Shown in pieces: positions 16,777 through 25,174 of a DNA stretch of 64,000 bases; position 1 is the first letter of the stretch, and each line of letters opens with the position of its first letter. Both the position numbers and the translations under genes were made by a program. Below the pieces are notes generated by a model, which saw only the letters and a list, made by a program, of their open reading frames with translations, had not been told where the DNA came from and did not search any database. Source of the DNA: Sphingobacteriales bacterium (GTDB taxonomy: Bacteria; Bacteroidota; Bacteroidia; Sphingobacteriales; Sphingobacteriaceae); NCBI GenBank assembly GCA_025353765.1, contig JANXOD010000009.1, positions 62,001 through 126,000 of the forward strand, written 5' to 3'.

Positions 16777-17652
16777 ATGCGTAAACCCTTATTGATATTT
16801 TACTGTCTGATTGTTTATGCTTTAGCACAACTAGCGTGGTGGGGTATTTTGCTTATCCAGGCAGAGCCCAACCGTAAAGCAATGATATTAGGTGAAACTG
16901 CTGTATTTGTTTTCATATTTTTAGTAGGAGCGTATCATTTACAGAAAGCACTTAATAAAGAGCGGAAATTGCATTACCAGCAAAGAAATTTTCTCTTATC
17001 GGTAACCCATGAACTAAAATCGCCCCTAGCATCCATAAAATTATATCTGCAAACTATACAAAAACGCAAATTGGATGAGAAGCAGAAAAAAGCCTTTATT
17101 GCTAATTCTTTAAAAGATATTGAGCGCTTGGATGATCTGGTTGAGAATATGCTTATTGCTACTCAAATAGAAAGCAAATCTTATTCTTTTCCAAAAGAAG
17201 CTTTTAATCTGTCAGACCTGGTAGAGAAAGTAGCAGATCGGCTACAGGTACATACCTGTAGTTCACAACTCATCAATGCTGATATTGAGGAAGATATTAC
17301 CTTAACAGGTGATAAATTTGCCTTAACTTCGGTAGTTACTAATTTAATAGAGAATGCCGTTAAATACTCTCCTCCCTGTGCAGAAGTAGATGTTAAATTA
17401 TTTGCTGCCAATGGGCAAATAAATTTCCAGGTAGCTGATCATGGTATAGGTATTAGTGAAGAAGAGAAATCTCATATTTTTGAAAAATTTTACCGGGTTG
17501 GAAATGAAGATACCCGCAAAACAAAAGGTACAGGATTAGGATTATTCATTGTTAAACAAGTGCTTGATAAACATCAGGCTCAAATAAAAGTAAAAAATAA
17601 CCAGCCTTCAGGAACTATTTTTGAGGTTACATTCAACACATATGCAAGCTAA
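16777..17652 (+). CDS. Sensor histidine kinase within the hem cluster
   Basis: 291 aa. Two membrane helices (about 5-27 and 36-55) are joined by a short loop, so there is practically no periplasmic sensor domain. The HisKA phospho-acceptor is His78 in SVTHELKSPLASIKLYL. The ATPase domain has the N box NLIENAVKYSP, G1 DHGIGI, F box FEKFYRV and G2 GTGLGLFIV. The last 11 nt overlap the response regulator. With so little exposed outside, it probably senses a membrane or cytoplasmic cue. Its place between hemL and hemE suggests a link to heme, iron or redox status, which is inference. Confidence 0.9.
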   Translation: MRKPLLIFYCLIVYALAQLAWWGILLIQAEPNRKAMILGETAVFVFIFLVGAYHLQKALNKERKLHYQQRNFLLSVTHELKSPLASIKLYLQTIQKRKLDEKQKKAFIANSLKDIERLDDLVENMLIATQIESKSYSFPKEAFNLSDLVEKVADRLQVHTCSSQLINADIEEDITLTGDKFALTSVVTNLIENAVKYSPPCAEVDVKLFAANGQINFQVADHGIGISEEEKSHIFEKFYRVGNEDTRKTKGTGLGLFIVKQVLDKHQAQIKVKNNQPSGTIFEVTFNTYAS

Positions 17653-18349
17653 ACAACGTATTTTATTGGTAGAGGATGAAGATCATCTTTTGGAAGCTAT
17701 TAAGCTTAATCTGGAGTTAGAAGGCTATAAGGTATCTACCGCAACCGACGGGAAAAAAGCACTTAAAATTTTTAAAGAGCAACGCTTTAATCTCGTTATT
17801 TTGGATGTCATGTTACCAGAGATTGATGGTTTTCAGGTAGCTGAAACAATTCGTTTAGAAAATACAGAAGTTCCGATCATGTTTTTAACGGCAAAAAATA
17901 CCAGTGAAGACCGTGTAATGGGTTTGAAAAAAGGAGCGGATGATTACCTGGTAAAGCCTTTTAATTTGGAAGAATTGATCCTTCGTGTTGCAATCTTAGT
18001 GAAACGGAGTCTGAAAGGAGATGATTTGAAAGAATTGAACTCCTATAAAATTGGTGATAAAACCATCTATTTCAATTCTTTTGAATTGAAAAATGACGAT
18101 GGAATAGTTACATCGTTAACCAAAAAAGAAACCATGTTGTTAAAGCTTTTAATTGAGCGACGTAATGATGCTGTTTCGCGAGAGCAAATTTTAGAAACCG
18201 TTTGGAACTATGATGTATATCCATCCACACGTACCATTGATAACTTCATTCTTACTTTCCGTAAATACTTTGAGCCAGATCAGAAGAATCCAACCTATTT
18301 TCATTCTATCCGTGGTGTGGGATATAAGTTTACAGATAATTTACAGTAA
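17642..18349 (+). CDS. OmpR/PhoB-family response regulator
   Basis: 235 aa from the ATG at 17642, which overlaps the kinase gene; an upstream in-frame TTG at 17621 gives an unlikely extension. The receiver domain has the acidic pair in LVEDEDHL, phospho-acceptor Asp55 (ILDVMLP) and the conserved Lys in DDYLVKPF. The C-terminal winged helix ends with YDVYPSTRTIDNFILTFRKYF and HSIRGVGYKF, standard for OmpR-type DNA binding. It is probably phosphorylated by the adjacent kinase and followed by hemE after 39 nt. Target genes are unknown. Confidence 0.92.
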   Translation: MQAKQRILLVEDEDHLLEAIKLNLELEGYKVSTATDGKKALKIFKEQRFNLVILDVMLPEIDGFQVAETIRLENTEVPIMFLTAKNTSEDRVMGLKKGADDYLVKPFNLEELILRVAILVKRSLKGDDLKELNSYKIGDKTIYFNSFELKNDDGIVTSLTKKETMLLKLLIERRNDAVSREQILETVWNYDVYPSTRTIDNFILTFRKYFEPDQKNPTYFHSIRGVGYKFTDNLQ

Positions 18350-18388
18350 TAATATCCAAAAATCAAATAAGAATTTAACAAGTAAGTT

Positions 18389-19429
18389 TTGAGCAATAAT
18401 ACTATACAAAACAGCTTATTTATAAAAGCAGCCTTTTCAAAACCAACTGAGCGTCCACCTATATGGATGATGCGCCAGGCTGGCCGTTTCATGCCCGAAT
18501 ATTGGGAAATAAAAAATAAATACTCTTTTCTGGAGATGTGTAAAACTCCGGAACTTGCTGCAGATGTAACCATGTTACCGGTTAATCTTTTAGATATTGA
18601 TGCCGCTATTTTATTCTCAGATATTTTAGTTACTGCAGAGGCTATGGGTGGCGATTTAAGTTTCACCCAGGGTGTTGGTCCGAGGTTTGCCAACCCGGTT
18701 CGCAGCCAGGCAGATGTAGATCGCTTAAATACAGAAGTTGGAAATAAATTGCAATATGTAGCAGATGCCATAAAGGTAATTCAGCAACGATTAAATGGAA
18801 AAATTCCTTTAATCGGGTTTGCAGGGGCGCCTTTTACGGTCATGAGCTATCTGGTGGAAGGCGGTTCATCGAAGGATTTTAAATTAACGAAGTTGATGCT
18901 ACATAATCATCCCGAAATGGCGCATCAGCTATTATCAAAAATTGCTAAGGTCACGGCAGATTATCTTAATCTTCAAATTGCAGCAGGAGTAAATGCGGTG
19001 CAGATATTTGACAGTTGGGCAATGGCTTTATCCTGGGATGATTATAAAGAATTCTCTCATCGTTATATACAAGAAATTATCTCGAACCTGAATAGAAAGG
19101 ATATTCCTGTGATTTCTTTCTGTAAGGGAAGCTCTGTTTTCGCTCCTTTAATGGCCCAAACAAAACCAGATGTAATTTCTGTGGATTGGAATGCGGATCT
19201 TTTAGATATTAAAAAAACTTTGCCAAAAGGTATCGCAGTACAGGGTAACTTGGATCCTCATATTTTATATGCAGATAAGTCGGTAATTAAAGACCGCATT
19301 CACCGCTTGTTTGAGCGTATGCGTGGTGAAGATGGCTTCATATTTAACCTGGGTCATGGTATTATGCCTGATATTCCGTTCGATCATGTGAAATATGCGG
19401 TGGATATTATAAAAGAGTTTAGGTATTAA
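18389..19429 (+). CDS. hemE: Uroporphyrinogen decarboxylase
   Basis: 346 aa. It removes four carboxyl groups from uroporphyrinogen III to form coproporphyrinogen III. The N-terminal substrate-binding signature RPPIWMMRQAGRFMPEY is near residues 22-38, and the catalytic Asp is in LDIDAAILFSDI. GAPFTVMSYLVEG and FNLGHGIMPDIP are also typical. The start is TTG at 18389; no ATG in frame lies between the upstream stop and the conserved region, and the resulting N-terminus has the length seen in other HemE proteins. This is the second TTG start in the cluster. Confidence 0.94.
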   Translation: MSNNTIQNSLFIKAAFSKPTERPPIWMMRQAGRFMPEYWEIKNKYSFLEMCKTPELAADVTMLPVNLLDIDAAILFSDILVTAEAMGGDLSFTQGVGPRFANPVRSQADVDRLNTEVGNKLQYVADAIKVIQQRLNGKIPLIGFAGAPFTVMSYLVEGGSSKDFKLTKLMLHNHPEMAHQLLSKIAKVTADYLNLQIAAGVNAVQIFDSWAMALSWDDYKEFSHRYIQEIISNLNRKDIPVISFCKGSSVFAPLMAQTKPDVISVDWNADLLDIKKTLPKGIAVQGNLDPHILYADKSVIKDRIHRLFERMRGEDGFIFNLGHGIMPDIPFDHVKYAVDIIKEFRY

Positions 19430-19508
19430 TTATATTTTTCTGAACATAATAATCGAAACTTAATTTAATATTAATTGTTGAGGAATTTATTAAACGATTT
19501 AGAACTGC

Positions 19509-20054
19509 ATGACCTATTTATACTTAAAAGCAATACACATTATTTTCGTAGTCAGCTGGATGGCGGGCTTGTTTTATATTGTGCGGTTATTTGTATATCA
19601 TATAGAAGCTAACGAACGTCCGGAAAACGAACGTTTGATTTTGCAAAAGCAATTCGAAATTATGCAGCATAAGTTGTGGACGATCATTACCACACCTGCT
19701 ATGATACTTGCCGTTTTAGCCGGCATCGGAATGCTTTATATAAATCCTGGTTTATTGCAGGAGCATTGGATGCAAGTTAAATTAGCCTTTGTTTTGGGAT
19801 TGCTGATCTATCATTTCATCTGCCAAAATATCATTAAACAATTAAAACAAGGGATTTTTCGCTGGACATCCACCCAATTACGTATTTGGAATGAACTAGC
19901 TACTATATTTCTAGTTGCTATCGTTTTTACAGTGATATTAAAGAGTGCCGTCGACTGGGTTTATGGTTTGATAGGATTGATCTTGTTCGCTGTTATTATT
20001 ATGTCGGCAGTTAAGATCTACAAATATTATCGACTAAAGCCTAAAAAGAATTAG
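19509..20054 (+). CDS. hemJ: HemJ-type protoporphyrinogen IX oxidase
   Basis: 181 aa, four membrane helices. The sequence matches the HemJ family known from cyanobacteria and many Bacteria: LKAIHIIFVVSWMAGLFYIVR with His10, VYHIEA, KLWTIITTPAMI, WMQVKLAFVLGLLIYHF and W-NELATI. HemJ oxidises protoporphyrinogen IX to protoporphyrin IX and carries heme b itself. It ends the hem cluster. Together with HemE it leaves only the coproporphyrinogen oxidase and ferrochelatase steps to genes outside the window. Confidence 0.9.
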   Translation: MTYLYLKAIHIIFVVSWMAGLFYIVRLFVYHIEANERPENERLILQKQFEIMQHKLWTIITTPAMILAVLAGIGMLYINPGLLQEHWMQVKLAFVLGLLIYHFICQNIIKQLKQGIFRWTSTQLRIWNELATIFLVAIVFTVILKSAVDWVYGLIGLILFAVIIMSAVKIYKYYRLKPKKN

Positions 20055-20143
20055 AAGTTTAAGAGTCTGAGATGATCTTATCTCAAAGCTATAAGTTGGT
20101 ATAGTGTGTAAGAATCACATAAGAACCATCCTTAAATTTTAGC

Positions 20144-20388
20144 ATGTCAAACAGTAAAATAGATAATTATTCTGATTTATATCAACAGCAGGTTATAGAT
20201 CTTAAATATCCAACAGGAATTTAATATCCCAATAGATTTAGAAGCACAGCCTGATTTAAAAGAAATTAGCAGATTTTATCAAAGGGATAATGGCAACTTC
20301 TGGATTGCCATGTGTGAATAATACAGTTATTGGTACAATACCCTTATTTGATATTGGAAATCAACGTGATAAACAAAATACTATATGA
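20144..20388 (+). pseudogene. Decayed N-terminal fragment of a GNAT-type acetyltransferase
   Basis: Three short frames read consecutively as one protein: frame 1 from ATG 20144 (MSNSKIDNYSDLYQQQVIDL), frame 2 from about 20199 to 20321 (ILNIQQEFNIPIDLEAQPDL, then FYQRDNGNFWIAM), and frame 3 from about 20290 to 20388 (VNNTVIGTIPLFDIGN). The NGNFWIA/VIGTI/L-DIGN pattern resembles the first half of small GNAT acetyltransferases (GNFWIA...VVGTIGLIDIGN). Two frameshifts and loss of the C-terminal acetyl-CoA half make it a pseudogene. Its last stop TGA overlaps the ATG of the next gene (ATGA at 20385-20388). Confidence 0.55.
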
Positions 20389-21188
20389 TGCACCAGCAAA
20401 TTTTAGATAAGCTTTCAGCAAAACATTTAATCCAAGCTATTGACGAAGATCTGGCAAGTCTCACCTTTGATGCAATATGTTATGAAAAGAACACCACAGT
20501 TGCACAGCTATCATATATACTTCCAAAACTCTTACTGCGTTGGAATTGTGTACTATTTGCAGATGAAGGAATTTCGGCAACATATAAACAAAAAACGATT
20601 ATTGCATTAGCAGTTCTATTGCATAAGTATGGTTTTGCAGACAAATTTATTACTAAAAATGCCCTACAGGCAATTGATAAGCTTAATAAAGATATTGCTT
20701 TAAGTGACGATTTTTTTAGAAAATCTAATGAGATAAAAGCATTTATTAATTCTATGCCTGCTCCACTAAAGAGAAAACCGGCAATTGCAGAAAGCATTAC
20801 TTTTTATAGAGCAGAAGATGTAGTTTCTATACAATTAGAGGGCAAATTTTATGCAGCTTATATTCATCAACTTTCAGGTCCAAATGAAAGTCCAATTATT
20901 GAGTTGTATGATGGTGTTTTTAGTAAAGTGCCAACTCTAAACGAATTAGGAAAATTAAATGCAAAGGGAAGAATCTACAATGACGGAAAAGAAAGAATTT
21001 GCCTTTTTTCAATAAACGGGATGAAGTACTTGCCAGACCCTGCAAACCAAATCCAACTGATTAGTGCTTGTGTTGAGAAAAGGCCGTCAAATGAACATCT
21101 TACAGAATCTGTTGGCTTATATGCGGTTCTTGACATATTTCGATTGCAAGGAGTAATTAAGGAAATGTTTGCTTTTGAAACAGAATAA
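20385..21188 (+). CDS. Protein of unknown function, 267 aa
   Basis: I do not recognise the family. It is soluble, with no signal peptide or membrane helix. The N-terminal half (~1-140) is predicted alpha-helical (LSAKHLIQAIDEDLASL, TIIALAVLLHKYGF). The C-terminal half (~145-267) is a beta-rich domain beginning RAEDVVSIQLEGKFYAAYIHQ, with ELYDGVFSKVPTLNEL, RIYNDGKERICLFS and NGMKYLPDPANQ. The layout resembles small single-domain immunity proteins, but this is a guess. It stands alone between the hem cluster and a repeat tract. ATG codons at both 20385 and 20388 are possible. Confidence 0.65.
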   Translation: MMHQQILDKLSAKHLIQAIDEDLASLTFDAICYEKNTTVAQLSYILPKLLLRWNCVLFADEGISATYKQKTIIALAVLLHKYGFADKFITKNALQAIDKLNKDIALSDDFFRKSNEIKAFINSMPAPLKRKPAIAESITFYRAEDVVSIQLEGKFYAAYIHQLSGPNESPIIELYDGVFSKVPTLNELGKLNAKGRIYNDGKERICLFSINGMKYLPDPANQIQLISACVEKRPSNEHLTESVGLYAVLDIFRLQGVIKEMFAFETE

Positions 21189-21448
21189 AATCAGTTTCCC
21201 CGGGTAAATGTGGATATTAAATTTATAAATACAGTATTCCTGGTAAAGATTTAACTGTCTAATCTTATTTGACTATTAAATTTTTGAAAGTATTACTTAT
21301 TTACACTCTATTATTATGAAAATCACGCTGATTCTCTCTTTTTTTCAGAATAGCCTAAAGAAAGAACATAAGATTGGGTGGTAACACTAAAATTTCTCCA
21401 AAATGACTAAAAATCCCATTTAATTGGCAAAAATAGAAATTTGTATCA

Positions 21449-21658
21449 TTAGAATGCTTGCTGACATAGCCCAAATGACAATTGACTGCATCCAAATGCT
21501 CGCTGACAGCGTTCGGATGCCTTCTGGCTGAACCCAAATGACAATTGACTGTATCCAAATGCTCGATGACAGCGTCTGGATGGCTTCTGGCTGAGCCCAA
21601 ATGCCAATTGGCTGAATTCAAATATACACTAGCAGCTTCCGGATGGCTTCTGACTGGA
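21449..21658. repeat. Ten-unit 21-bp tandem repeat with 63-bp higher-order period
   Basis: Ten consecutive 21-bp units run without gaps from 21449 to 21658. Three unit types alternate in order: CCCAAATGACAATTGACTGCA, TCCAAATGCTCGCTGACAGCG and TTCGGATGCCTTCTGGCTGAA, giving a 63-bp super-repeat copied about three times. Shared skeleton: Y-CAAATG or CGGATG, then CTG or TTG at fixed spacing. The minus strand is open across the units and would encode heptads (HLGSARR, HPNAVSE, HLDAVNC), but the frame has no supported start or neighbour, so I treat it as non-coding. 21 bp equals two turns of B-DNA. The 260 bp before it (21189-21448) hold nothing I recognise. Confidence 0.9.
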
Positions 21659-21738
21659 TAAGATTGTTTTCTAATTATATCTTATTATTATATTATAATA
21701 TCAAATTATTATAAAATATTTCTTAAATTGATTTTTTA

Positions 21739-21770
21739 ATTGTCTTTGTCAAAGCGGGCAGTTATATTTG
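21739..21770 (+). promoter_or_regulatory. Promoter of the 219-aa gene
   Basis: ATTG (21739-21742, near TTTG) and TATATTTG (21763-21770) are separated by 20 nt, the spacing seen at the tRNA-Gln promoter in this window. The leader to the ATG at 21799 is about 25 nt. Confidence 0.6.
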
Positions 21771-21798
21771 AGGAATTTAAATTATAAAATCTAATCTT

Positions 21799-22495
21799 AT
21801 GAATCAACGTCAGCAAAATTCTGTAAACATGTACGAAGCGGTAATCGCTTTATTCGATAAATCTTCAACAGTTTGGAACACTAAAATTCCCGTATTAAAT
21901 GCATTTAATACGTTTCGTACCCTGGCTGATGAGCTTAGTGATACCGCATTGAGCCAGCAGCAGGAAGATACAAAGGGCTATACTACACAAAAGTACCAGC
22001 AAAAGAGAGTGCTTATTGATTTAGCATATAGTCTTTCGCTGAAACTAAAAGGTTATGCTAAAGCGGTAAATCATTCTGTATTGTTGCAGGCAGTAGGATA
22101 TTCAATGTCTGAACTGGATGGCAGCCGTGAGCAGGATATGATAAACCGCTGCCAGACCATCCATGACAAAGGTGTAGAGTTTAAAAATATAGCCGTTGAT
22201 TATAATATCCTAACGGAGGAACTTGCAGCCCTGCAAACGGCCATCAATACGTTTAAACCTCTGGGTATTGTGCGGGATAGTATAGGTGATAACCGTACTA
22301 TAGCAACCCAAGATATTGGAAAACTGCTGCAAGAGGGAGCAAAACTGCTGAATATACTGGATGCACAGGTAATGGGCCTAATTCAAGATAAGGCCTTTTT
22401 AGCAAGCTACCCTGCAAGCCCGCAAAATTACCGACCGTGTAGGCCGTGGAAAAGCTAAGGATAATGTGCTACCGCAAGCCATACCTGTAGCTTAA
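21799..22495 (+). pseudogene. Helical protein of unknown function with a +1 frameshift near the C-terminus
   Basis: The open frame from 21799 stops at 22458 (219 aa). The protein is mostly alpha-helical with no membrane segment. After residue ~204 (FLASY) the frame runs into a Pro- and Cys-rich tail (PASPQNYRPCRPWKS) unlike the rest. Skipping one C in the TACCCTG run (22410-22412) restores YLQARKITDRVGRGKAKDN and ends at a TAA at 22495, just before a strong terminator. The restored tail, with Ala-Arg-Lys-Ile and Gly-Arg-Gly, looks like the natural end of this Bacteroidota protein type. It may be a frameshifted gene, a slippage site or a sequencing error. Function unknown. Confidence 0.6.
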
Positions 22496-22514
22496 TAAAT
22501 TAATTGCTATATAT

Positions 22515-22548
22515 AAACCGTTTTGCTGACTGGCAAAACGGTTTTTTG
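22515..22548 (+). terminator. Rho-independent terminator after the 219-aa gene
   Basis: AAACCGTTTTGC (22515-22526) pairs perfectly with GCAAAACGGTTT (22533-22544) around TGACTG, followed by a T run. It sits 20 nt after the TAA at 22495, supporting that frame as the true gene end. Confidence 0.9.
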
Positions 22549-22622
22549 GTTTATGGGGTATAGTAAAGATGTGAACTTGCGTTTTTTCAATCTTAATACC
22601 TCACTCTTGCACATAAAGAGAG

Positions 22623-23894
22623 CTAGGGCTCCATTGTGAAATATAAATCGTTTGAATATTTATCGCCTAACTTAACATTAAGCCGAATAGTCCCATCATA
22701 AAATGAAGAAGGAGCATAGACTCCAATTATATTTTGAGAGATGGAGAAAGGAACTAAATTAAAAATTGCACCTGATTGGTCACTTTGGCAAGATATAGAC
22801 ACCTTATTTATATCAGTCCCTAAGCTACCTCCATAAATTTGAAAAGGTTGATTTGGTTTCACTTTTAACAGATCTTTACCCAAAGTACCAGCCCCAAAAC
22901 TTTTAATATAAGGTGCTCCTTGCCTCACAATATTAAAATCTTTGTGCACATATTCAGTTTTGGAGCCTATAACAACTTTTATTTTGCATATTGGTTTTTT
23001 CTCAGCAGACTGATCAGGTATATCAATATCATTGGGTATTGCTATTTTAATGTTATTAATATTTACATCTAATACCGATGCCTGGAATTCTTGCATATTG
23101 TAGTATAAAAATACTTTAACACTTGCGGGGGGTGTTTGATATCCAAAACTGTAACCTTTAATAGTGAAACCACTACCAGCTTCAAGTATGGGAGTACCAT
23201 AATACGGTTCTTCAAGAGTAAATTCTGGGAGTGGGTCAATTATTTTAGGCGCTTGTTGAACTGAAACTCGGTAAATAGATTGGCTTTTGTCTTCTGCTGT
23301 TACTGTATAGGTTACCAGTTCTGTAAAATTTTGTATCTGGCCCGAGGCCGGACTAACTACCGCTTTTTCTGAAACCGCAATGGTGGGTATCAGTGCTCCC
23401 AAATTAGTGCCGTTGGGGACAACAGCGTTAATAATACCAGATTCCTCGGAGAGTATGAAACCTGAAACTTCCGGATTAAATCCTAAGAATTTAAACGATG
23501 TAATTTTCTTTTCGGAACTTAACAGTGTGGGCATTCCTTCTTTTTGTACTCTTATTGTATAATCTTGTTTACTGCCATCTTCGGCTGTTACGGTATAAGT
23601 TACTTTATTTGTAAAATCCTGCGCCTGGCCTGAGGGCGGGTTAACTGTCGCTTTATCTGAAACCTGGATAACAGGTTTTAAAGCAGTTATATTCGTGCCT
23701 GCTGACATGTTAAATTGTATTGTCCTTTTAATTTGATCAATCTCTCCTTTAGGCAAGCCTATAAATGTAAAGGAGAGAATGTTTTTTTCTGTGCTTTTTG
23801 TGGGTGCTACGGGGCTTATTTTATCTTTATGACAACAGGAAAAGAGTACTGCACAAATAAATAGCAGTGTACTGTTTAAAAATGACTTGTTCAT
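22623..23894 (-). CDS. Lipoprotein with two DUF5018-like domains and an IPT/TIG tail (paralogue A)
   Basis: 423 aa. The signal is MNKSFLNSTLLFICAVLFSC with a lipobox LFSC at 17-20. Two tandem beta domains follow (about 38-120 and 130-215), each ending VTYTVTAEDGSKQ or VTYTVTAEDKSQ, the hallmark of DUF5018-type repeats in Bacteroidota cell-surface lipoproteins. The C-terminal ~200 residues look like IPT/TIG immunoglobulin folds (GSGFTIKGYSFG, PFQIYGGSLG). These are probably binding or scaffold proteins at the outer membrane. It is the first of three paralogues with near-identical N-terminal modules; sharing and divergence are discussed in the findings. Confidence 0.8.
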   Translation of the reverse strand: MNKSFLNSTLLFICAVLFSCCHKDKISPVAPTKSTEKNILSFTFIGLPKGEIDQIKRTIQFNMSAGTNITALKPVIQVSDKATVNPPSGQAQDFTNKVTYTVTAEDGSKQDYTIRVQKEGMPTLLSSEKKITSFKFLGFNPEVSGFILSEESGIINAVVPNGTNLGALIPTIAVSEKAVVSPASGQIQNFTELVTYTVTAEDKSQSIYRVSVQQAPKIIDPLPEFTLEEPYYGTPILEAGSGFTIKGYSFGYQTPPASVKVFLYYNMQEFQASVLDVNINNIKIAIPNDIDIPDQSAEKKPICKIKVVIGSKTEYVHKDFNIVRQGAPYIKSFGAGTLGKDLLKVKPNQPFQIYGGSLGTDINKVSISCQSDQSGAIFNLVPFSISQNIIGVYAPSSFYDGTIRLNVKLGDKYSNDLYFTMEP

Positions 23895-24010
23895 ACTTTT
23901 GGGGGATTAAAATGTTTATTTATAGATATTTTTGTTTGGCAGAGTATTGTGTTTTTCTAACTGAACTTAAATGACCTTTAAAATATTTAAATCACAAAGG
24001 GAGAATTCAT

Positions 24011-24970
24011 TTATTCCTTAATGCACCGAATAAAATACCCTGATTCTTTATAGGCTTCGCGTTTATCAATATTGTTAGTATAGGAATTCACGCTTAAAGC
24101 AAATGCACTATGCTCATCATTGCCTTGTAATGATGACCATCAAAAACTGAAATTAGCAAAATCATTGCCGCCATTAAATCGACGGCAATCACTAATAAGT
24201 GCTTTAAAACCGTTATTTTCCTGTAATTTACCGCCCGCTTTGTCCTTACCTCCTAAATAATCAATTAAAATAGTCCAGTCATTACTACTCGGTACACGCC
24301 AACCTGTGGGAGCTATATGGTGTCTATTATCTACGGCATACCAATTATATCGTCTGCCATATTTTTGGGAATTAAACGGATCATTATTGCCATCCCAATA
24401 AGCACCGGTAGTTAGATCCCTCCAGGTTTGTTTATCTATTACATTGGGTATAGCTTCCCCATTACGATATTTTGTGGTTTTTAGGTTTTCTGTCATCCAT
24501 ACCTGGCTGCCTATTTGTATGGTATGGTATACATTGCCATCTATATCTGTTACGGTAGAACCTAATTCTATGGGTGGTGTAGATGGGGTTATAATAGGAG
24601 GAGTCGGAACTTCGGAGGTTTTTACAATTACTTTATACTCCTGTTTACTTCCGTCTTCAGCCGTTATGGTATAAGCTATTTCTTTTGTAAAATCCTGTAG
24701 CTGGTTAGAAGCTGGGTTAACGCTTGCTTTTTCTGAAACCTGTATAACAGGTTTTAAAGCAGTTACAATAGTACCTGCGGGTACCGTAAATTGTATTGTC
24801 TTTTTAATCTGATCAATCTCTCCTTTAGGCAAGCCTATAAATGTAAAGAAGAGTATATTTTTATCTGTGCTTTTTGCAGGTGCTACAGGGCTTACTTTAT
24901 CTTTATGGCAACAACAAAAGAGGGCTGCACAAATAATGAGTAGAGTACTGTTTAAAAATAACTTGTTCAT
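24011..24970 (-). pseudogene. FISUMP-domain lipoprotein (paralogue B) interrupted by an in-frame TGA
   Basis: Start at 24970 (MNKLFLNSTLL...CCCHKDK, lipobox LFCC); an upstream start at 25042 adds 24 residues before the signal peptide and is unlikely. One DUF5018-like domain is followed by a Fibrobacter succinogenes major paralogous (FISUMP) domain: VTDIDGNVYHTIQIGSQVWMTENLKTTKY, YWDGNNDPF, RRYNWYAVD, APTGWRVPS. Translation stops at TGA 24140-24142 after NFSF. The next 42 codons in the same frame read WSSLQGNDEHSAF and end GYFIRCIKE-stop at 24011, the normal FISUMP ending (WWSS...GY-RCIK). One base change from TGG to TGA explains the break. Confidence 0.75.
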
Positions 24971-25174
24971 AAGTAAGTAATGGGATTTAAGTAATTGATG
25001 ATTAATTAGAAAATAATAAGAAAGCAGTTGATAAATGCACAAGGCACTTCCATTTGTTAACTAGTAAATTGCTTATACAGACAATTGAATGCCCAAATCG
25101 TTTTGTTAATGAAAATAGCCTCATTTGTACCCTAAGGGAGTTTCTCAAATTGAATCTCCGCTACAGCCTACTTA

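Noticed and set aside
20068-20085. TGAGAT/ATCTCA dyad after hemJ as a terminator
   Set aside because: No T run follows; at most a weak hairpin.
21355-21621. 88-aa minus-strand frame across the 21-bp repeat
   Set aside because: It is produced by the repeat itself (heptads HLDAVNC, HPNAVSE), has no supported start or neighbour and ends in unrelated sequence; treated as repeat rather than gene.
24140-24142. Stop codon reassignment or selenocysteine at the FISUMP TGA
   Set aside because: TGA ends other genes here and no SECIS-like context is evident; a simple nonsense mutation is enough.
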